In this document: positions 57,794-64,000 of the stretch, piece by piece
Layout: each line of letters begins with the position of its first letter
Numbering within the stretch: the first letter of the stretch is position 1
Assembly (NCBI GenBank): GCA_037954665.1
Contig: JBBMOL010000012.1
Location: 6,076,001-6,140,000 of the forward strand
DNA: 64,000 bases
Direction of reading: 5' to 3'
Source of the DNA: Laguncularia racemosa
Taxonomy: Eukaryota; Streptophyta; Magnoliopsida; Myrtales; Combretaceae
The notes under the pieces: generated by a model
Seen by the model: only the letters and a program-made list of their open reading frames with translations
Databases searched by the model: none
Told to the model about the DNA's origin: nothing
Position numbers and translations under genes: made by a program

Positions 57794-58071
57794 TTCCTGA
57801 TTTTTCTAATTTCGCAAATTGCATATATGCAATGCGATTTTTTTATTTTTTTGTATTTTTTGAAAATTCCAAATTTTGTAAAAAAAATTTATTATTTATT
57901 ATTGCTATTTCTGAAATCATTTTTCAAAATTGATGTGTTTTCCTATTTATTTTTATTTTTTGAATATTTTTATTATTTATGGTAAATTAGAGAAAAAGTA
58001 GAAAAAAAATTGAAAATTGATTATTATTGAGAATTATCGATTCCTGGGGCAAAAATGGGGTGTTTATAAAG

Positions 58072-59953
58072 TGTAACGTTCCAAAACTTGGAGCATCACA
58101 GCTCGCTACGTATTGCTACTACCAAGCGACACGCTAAGGCTCTAAAACTCCATCATGCTTCAAAAAGTTGATCAATTACATTATCCATTATACTATAACT
58201 TTAATTAAATAAATGACTTTCGAATGAGTCATTTCTAATTCTCATTATTTAATAACAACTAGATCTCAAAATAACAATTATCTCTATCACTTCAACTGGC
58301 TAATAAAACTTCAAATTAGAAAAATTCTTCCTTTACATAATAGTAGTGTTTTCTTCTCATTTCATCCATGTAATGCCTCACCAAATCTCCGTTCTCATCA
58401 TATTCTATTTGCTCATCGTTCTTGCCTACAACTAAAAAAATATAAGAAGGGGGGGTGAGCTTAAGCTCAATACGTGAGTACCATAATCACATACGCATGA
58501 CACACCACATTAATATCACATGCATATGTGCAATATTTATCCTCAACACATTCACAATTAAGTTCACATATCAACACCAAAATAAATTATAACACATAGG
58601 GGTACTCATGATCCCGGTACACACAAGTTTTGCTTTAGTGGGAACTGCCTCTAGGGCCTCATCTAACCCTAATGGGAACTGCCATTACAGGCCCCATCTA
58701 ACCCTAATCTACCTCAGATCATTTTGATGCACGGCTCCACTAGGAACAATGCGATATACCGATCATCGAGGTACCCCTTAAAGATCTGCCATTGCGGGCC
58801 CCTAGGCCGAGCCAAGCACAAGCAACATATCTCATTCAATTCATATAACACTATATTACTTTATGATACCACTTAATTCACATAACACTTTAACATTTCA
58901 TTATTTCACATATAACTCATTAGATAGCTACCTATCAATCACATACAATAAACAAAGTAAACACATACATAAAATCTTAGCCTTAAGCACTTCTCATCCC
59001 AAACTTAAACTAAGTTGATATTTGTATAATCATCAACACATCATTCTTAGCACTAATCTAAACATAATATAACTCTCCTAATTCCTTTTAATCTATTAGG
59101 TTATCTAAGGTTATATTAATTTTCTCGATTGTGTGGAACTTGGTTAAATAAAAAAAAAGGAATTTAATATATAATGATAATGTCTTTCACTTAACACGGC
59201 CATGTTAGAGGTCGTGTTCCTCAACACAGGTTAGTACACGACTATGTTAAGGGTCATATATCTTTCGGTGAGATTTGGCTTCAACATGATTGAAACACGG
59301 CCATGTTTCTCTTAATTCAACACGGTCGAAACATAACCATGTTGGGAAGCCGTGTATCTTTTGGTAAGTCAACATGGGAGCAACACAACCGTGTTGAATG
59401 GTTGTGTATCTCTCGATTCATTTTTTGAACCCTAATTTTTCTACACTAATTCATCTAATCTCCTCATTTTCTAATCCTAAGCTTAAGTAAATCCAAAAAT
59501 ATGAATTAGAATTCCTTACTTGATTCAAATTACGCTTGACACTCTAAATCCAACAACTTCCATGCTTGTTCAATCTGTCCTTAAACCCGATTCCTATGAA
59601 CGACCAAGTTAAATCCATGATCTTTAAGTTCCATTGTTAGAATAGGTCTTGGTTATAAAAAGAAATTCGTTAGTTGTTTGTTGTGTTGCAATGTCTCATT
59701 AGATCACCTTAGGTTTGACTAGAATGAGTTCTCTCTCCTTGTCTCACTCTAGGCTACTATTGTAAAAGTGTGCAAAAAGGAGAACCCTAGGTTAGTTCAC
59801 TTATATATAGTCTCATTAGGAAAAGATAAAACTATCTTTGTCTTCTAACCGTAATTGAACGACTGCCCTTAATTTTGTATTATTTATTTATTTTTATTTA
59901 ATAATTATGATTATATAAATTTGTGTATAAAATACTTATAACCATATATTACA
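58072..59953 (-). repeat. 3' LTR of gypsy E
   Basis: 1882 bp. Contains the AACACGG-type units (59195-59400) and a GGGAACTGCC..GGGCC repeat (58640-58800), both also found in the D LTRs, in reverse orientation. Confidence 0.85.
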
Positions 59954-59989
59954 TTCTCACCCTCTTATTAAAACTTTCGTCCTCGAAAG

Positions 59990-62900
59990 TTACTTAGAAT
60001 TAGGAAGAGTTATGGATGCTTTCTCTTCATTTCTTCTTCTAATTCCCATATTGCCTCTCGTTTTGTTTCATTTGTCCATTGCATTTTGACATAAGGAATT
60101 CTTCTCCTTTTTAGAACTTGTTCCTTTGTGTCTCTATTCTCACCGGTCTCTCTATAGAGGAAAAATTTGGTTGTACCTTTAAAGGTTCCAGGGCCATCAC
60201 TTGATCTGGGTTTAGTACAAATTTTCTTAACATCGATACATGAAACACATCATGTACTCCGGCCAAACTTAGCGATAGGGCTAACCTGCATGCAACTGTC
60301 TCGACTCTTTCTAAAATTTCAAATGCACCTACATATCTTAGATTCAGCTTACCCCGTAGTCCAAACTTAATTACCCTTTTAGTCAGAGATATCTTCAGTA
60401 AGACTTTATCTCTCACTTGAAACTCTATAAAGCGTTGTTGTTTGTCTACATAACTTTTCTGGTGACTTTGGGTTGATAGAATTCATTGCCTTATTACTTT
60501 AACCTTGTCTACTATTTCTTGTACTATCTTTAGCTCCTATACCCGTCTTTCTCCCACTTCATTTTATTGTAAGAGAGATTTGCACTTCCTGCCATATAAT
60601 GCTTCATAGGGAGTCATCTGTATAGTAACCTAGTAACTGTTGTTTTAAGCAAATTCTACTAAAGGCAAATGATCACTCTAGTTAACCCCTTGATCTAAGG
60701 TACAAGCTCGTAGTAAATATTTTAGAATTTGAATAGTTCTTTCATATTGCCTATCTGTTTGAGGATGAAATGCTATACTAAACTGGAGTTTGGTTCCCAA
60801 AGCTTGATGCAGACTTTTCCAGAATTTTCTCACAAATCGAGTATCCCTATCAGATGTAATCATAGTTGGTACCCCGTGTAATATGACAATCTCTCTAATA
60901 TACATTTGAGCATGCTTTTCTAGTCTATAGTCCACCTTAATTGGTAAGAAATTTCCGAACTTATTCAATCTGTCTACTATCACCCAAATTGCATCATATT
61001 TCTCCTTGGTTCTTGGAAGTACTATGACGAAATTCATAGTTACATGTTCCCACTTCCATTCAGGTACAGGAAGAGGTTGTAACTCACCAACCGGTTTTTG
61101 GTGTTCAATCTTTATTTGTTGACAGGTGAGAAACCTGGACTCATATTCTGCTATCTCCCATTTCATATTTTTCCACCAATGAGTGTTCTTGAGATCCTTG
61201 TACATCTTAGTGCTTCCTAAGTGTACTGTATACCCTGAGTAATGGGCTTCCCTCATAATCTTCTTCTTTAATTCCGTGTTATTTAAAACACACCATCTGT
61301 TACCATACTTGATTACCCCTTCAATGTTTAACATAAATTCCATGGTTTCACCCTATTCTAATTTGTTCCTTATCTTCTGAATTTCAGGATATTCCATTTT
61401 TGCAGTTTTAATCTAATCTATAAGATTGAGTTGGATACTAATTATAGCAAACCTATTTCCTACTTCTTGTGTCACCACTTCTAATTTTAGCTTATCTATA
61501 TCTTCTAATATCTTCCTCTAGGATGTGATTAATCTTGCAATATTTATTGTTTTTCTTCCCACTTAAAGCATCTATAACCACATTTGCTTTTTTAGGGTGA
61601 TAATGAATTTTCACATCATAATCATTTATCAGTTCTAGCTACCTCCTTTGCCTCATATTCAAGTCCCTCTAGGTAAACATATACTTCAAACTTTTATGAT
61701 CTGTAAATAGCTTACACTTCTCCCCATAGAGATAGTATCTCCATAATTTTAGTTCCAAGATCACAATAGCTAATTCCAAGTCATAGATGGGGTAATTCTT
61801 CTCATATTGTTTCAGCTGGTGAGAGGTATATGCAATGACTCTCCCATTTTGCATAATCACATATCCCAAACCTTGATTTGATGCATCACTGAATACTTCA
61901 AATTCTTCTCCCATCTTTGGTAGGGCCAACACTAGAGCTATCATTAATTTATTTTTCAATTTCATGAAGCAGCTCTCACATTCATCACTCCATGCGAACT
62001 TAACCTTTTTCTTTGTCAATTGAGTCAAGGGAGTCACTAATTGGGAGAATCCTTCTATAGAGTGTTTGTAGTACCTAACTAATCCCAGAAAGCTCCTTAC
62101 TTTTGTTACAGTTCTCTGTTTTAACCAATCACGTATCGCCTTTACCTTTTCAAGGTCTACTAATATTCAATTCTTATTCACCACATGTCATAAGAAGGAT
62201 ACCTGGTCTAACCAAAATTCACACTTACTGAATTTTGCATAAAGCTTTTCTTCCCTGAGTCTTTCTAATACGATTCTGGGATGTGCTTTATGTTCTTCTT
62301 TGCTCTTGGAATAGATGAGGATATTATCTATGAAAACTACTACAAATTGGTTTAACCAATCTTTGAGTACTCTATTCATGAGGTTCATGAAGGCTGCTAG
62401 AGTATTTGTTAAACCAAAAGGCATCACCCAAAACTCATAATGCCCATACCGAATCCTAAAAGCAGTTTTTTGTATGTCTTCCTCCTTGATTCTTAACTGA
62501 TTGTACCCTAATCTCAAGTCAATTTTAGAGAAGACTTAAGCTCCTTGTAATTGATCAAATAGGTCATCAATCATAGGGAGAGGGTATTTGTTCTTGATTG
62601 TAACTCGGTTTAGCTCCCTATAATCTATATATAGCCTTATGCTCCCATCCTTCTTCTTAACAAATAGCACTAGAGTACCCCACGGTGAGACGCTTGGTCT
62701 AATAAACCTACTATCCTGAAGCTCTTGAACTTGAGTCTTCAGTTCAGATAGTTTAGTAGGTGCCATTCTGTATGGTGCTTTAGATATAGGTGTCATTCTC
62801 AGTATAAGATCAATACAAGATTTTATCTCTCTAGCTAGTGATAAACCCAACAAATTCTCAGGAAAAACATCTATATACTCATTCACTACATATACCTTTT

Positions 62901-64000
62901 CCAATTCTTTAGCCTTTCCTATCTCTATTAATAAGGTTGACAACCTTCCTTTATTCCATAACTCACATGTTGGAAGAGTTATAAGCCTCTGTGGATCTAA
63001 CTTGAACATAATTTGTTCCTCATCAAGAAAATTAAACCTAACCACTAGATTGTGACAATCTATAGTGGCATTATACTTAGATAACTGGTTCACTCCTAAA
63101 ATTAGATTAAACTCTATTATCTCTAATACAAACAATTCAACTGGCATTTTCTTACCATGTACTACAATGTCCACTTCTTTACACATTTGATTTAATTTCC
63201 CACTTACTTTAAAAGGAGTATTTACAATCATGGCATCCTCCGATACAACAAGTTTTAATCCATATACATTTATAAATACAAGTGATGTATAATAATATGT
63301 TGTACCTATGTCAAATAGTACATAAGCATCTTGATTTGAGTTTCCCTATTATGATCTTGTAGTTTACCCGCTATGGTATCTTGGTCATTCTATTGTGGCA
63401 TCCTAGTTTGCTGCTATCTTGTTAGCTATATGCAAACACTTGACTAAATGCCCTCATCTTGGTCCTAGTTCTAACTTTACTATGTGTCCTTGTTATATGT
63501 AAGGTACTTGTGTCTATTTGTTAGGGGTCTTTAGTTTCCTACAGTTTTGTTGAGGCCACACTTAAGATCTATGCTTTGTGCTTACATAGGATTCTTTTTG
63601 TGCAATTCTGGTAGGCTTTTTTCCAAAAGTATCCCTTCTAGTTTCCTTGCTATCCTTATTAGAATCACTCCATTTCTAGTAGGTCAACTGGAAAGCCCTC
63701 ACTTCATGTTGTATGGTAGGCTTTAGTCCCCTCAAGATCTTCTAACTCGGGAGGCATCATCACCTCTAGCAAGAATTTGCTTAAGCGGTTTAGCTCCACT
63801 TCATATGCCTCTACAAATCTACTGCCCTACTGGCAATTATAATAATCCACCTCCATTTTGTCTTTAATGCTGTTAGGGAAGTACTTTTCATAGAAGAATT
63901 CCTTAAATCTCTGCCATTAGTTAGGAACTTTTGCTAATTTGGACATACTAGTTCACCAATCTACAATTGCTCCCTTTAACATATAAGTAACATATCTCAC
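59990..64000 (-). pseudogene. Gypsy E gag-pol with chromodomain (broken, 5' end beyond window)
   Basis: Readable minus-strand parts: GAG (64000-63720: FKEFFYEKYFPNSIKDKME, VEAYEVELNRLSKF), protease end and RT start (63231-62536: LRLYIDYRELNRVTIKNKYP-type), and RT (62517-62188: MPFGLTNTLAAFMNLMN, catalytic VFIDNILIYSK). Then RNase H (62037-61669: FEVFSDASNQGLGYVIMQ, LFTDHKSLKYMFT), integrase (61343-60678: HLGSTKMYKDL, VTMNFVIVLP, ITSDRDTRFVRKFW, FHPQTDRQYERT) and the linker with chromodomain end (60416-59990: GLRGKLNLRYVGAFEIL, RIPYVKMQWTNETKREA, WELEEEMKRKHP). RT shows IDN in place of the usual YxDD second Asp, and the integrase first Asp is Asn (MNFV), both G-to-A changes, so it is inactive. 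Confidence 0.88.

Larger units (their letters stand above)
55436..58068 (-). mobile_element. 5' end of a tRNA-Arg-primed Ty3/gypsy element 'F' (Ogre/Tat-like)
   Basis: The minus strand starts TATAAACACCCCATTTTTGCCCC, a worn form of a common plant gypsy LTR start (TGTAGACACCC). A TATA box lies at 57371-57380. A primer site TGGCGACTCCATTGGGGACC follows at 56011-55992; it complements the 3' end of plant tRNA-Arg (ACG), the primer used by Ogre/Tat elements. About 560 bp of leader remain to 55436, then it is cut. No gag or pol is present. The LTR would be about 2.05 kb, with an inner border not fixed exactly. It could be a truncated or interrupted element. Confidence 0.6.
56012..58068 (-). repeat. 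LTR of element F
   Basis: Contains T/A-rich low-complexity sections (56560-57050 and 57840-58020), a GC-rich island (57060-57340), a TATA box and a tRNA-like stretch. A second copy is not in the window. Confidence 0.5.
58072..64000 (-). mobile_element. Ty3/gypsy chromovirus 'E', same family as D, cut by the window end
   Basis: The 3' LTR is 58072-59953 (begins TGTAACG, ends ATTACA on plus), next to a polypurine tract (minus TAAGAGGGTGAGAA) at 59954-59967. Then on minus come chromodomain, integrase, RNase H, RT, protease and, near the window end, GAG. The 5' LTR lies beyond 64000. It is a family member of D by GAG, chromodomain and LTR repeats. Confidence 0.9.

Noticed and set aside
1..64000. 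CRISPR arrays, phage or bacterial defence operons
   Set aside because: Gene structure is intron-bearing and eukaryotic; tandem repeats seen are LTR-internal or microsatellites, not spaced direct repeats with unique spacers.

Overview
The window is nuclear DNA from a flowering plant. The grounds are AT-rich, intron-rich genes with GT-AG introns, a plasma-membrane P3A proton ATPase whose protein ends in the plant 14-3-3 motif (YTV), an EDR2-like DUF1336 gene, and LTR retrotransposons of plant clades primed by tRNA-iMet or tRNA-Arg. The species cannot be named from the sequence. GC rises only inside LTRs and in a short island near 57.1-57.7 kb. I found no CRISPR array, bacterial operon or functional RNA gene.

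Layout. 1-4.0 kb: the 3' part of an EDR2-like gene on + (five exons, polyA signal at 4024). 4.8-15.1 kb: an old LTR element without recognisable coding sequence ('H'). Its left LTR carries a hAT-type non-autonomous transposon, and its interior carries a young Ty1/copia element on - ('J', 7819-12583, 5-bp target duplication, LTRs differing at about 3 sites). 15.1-19.5 kb: non-coding. 19.47-35.22 kb: an old Ty1/copia element on - ('C') split by two related Ty3/gypsy elements on +, 'A' (20413-24731) and 'B' (25378-31939). Their removal restores the copia reading frame. 35.56-40.66 kb: a complete 15-exon plasma-membrane H+-ATPase gene on - (951 codons), whose stop lies 341 bp from the outer end of element C. 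41.97-42.87 kb: a second hAT-type element. 43.28-52.20 kb: a decayed chromodomain Ty3/gypsy element on + ('D') with a perfect 5-bp target duplication. 53.9-54.3 kb: an orphan Bet v 1/PR-10-like exon. 54.4-55.4 kb: a fragment of a D-type LTR ('G'). 55.4-58.07 kb: the 5' end of a tRNA-Arg-primed gypsy element on - ('F', Ogre/Tat-like). 58.07-64.0 kb: a D-family gypsy element on - ('E') running off the window.

Only two host genes look intact and they are not functionally linked: EDR2-like lipid-binding signalling and proton pumping. The rest is a layered retrotransposon landscape. Relative ages by eye agree with the nesting: J is youngest, A (about 95% LTR identity) and B (about 93%) are younger than their host C (about 86%), and H is very diverged. 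Most internal stop codons in A, B, D and E are C-to-T or G-to-A changes, the expected decay of methylated DNA. The most notable structures are the integrase reading frames of A and B that run through the polypurine tract into the 3' LTR, and a canonical 3' splice site just before the gag start of B. Arrays of near-palindromic AACACGG-CGTGTT units in D-family LTRs and a tRNA-like Pol III promoter inside the F LTR also stand out. All percentages are estimates by eye.
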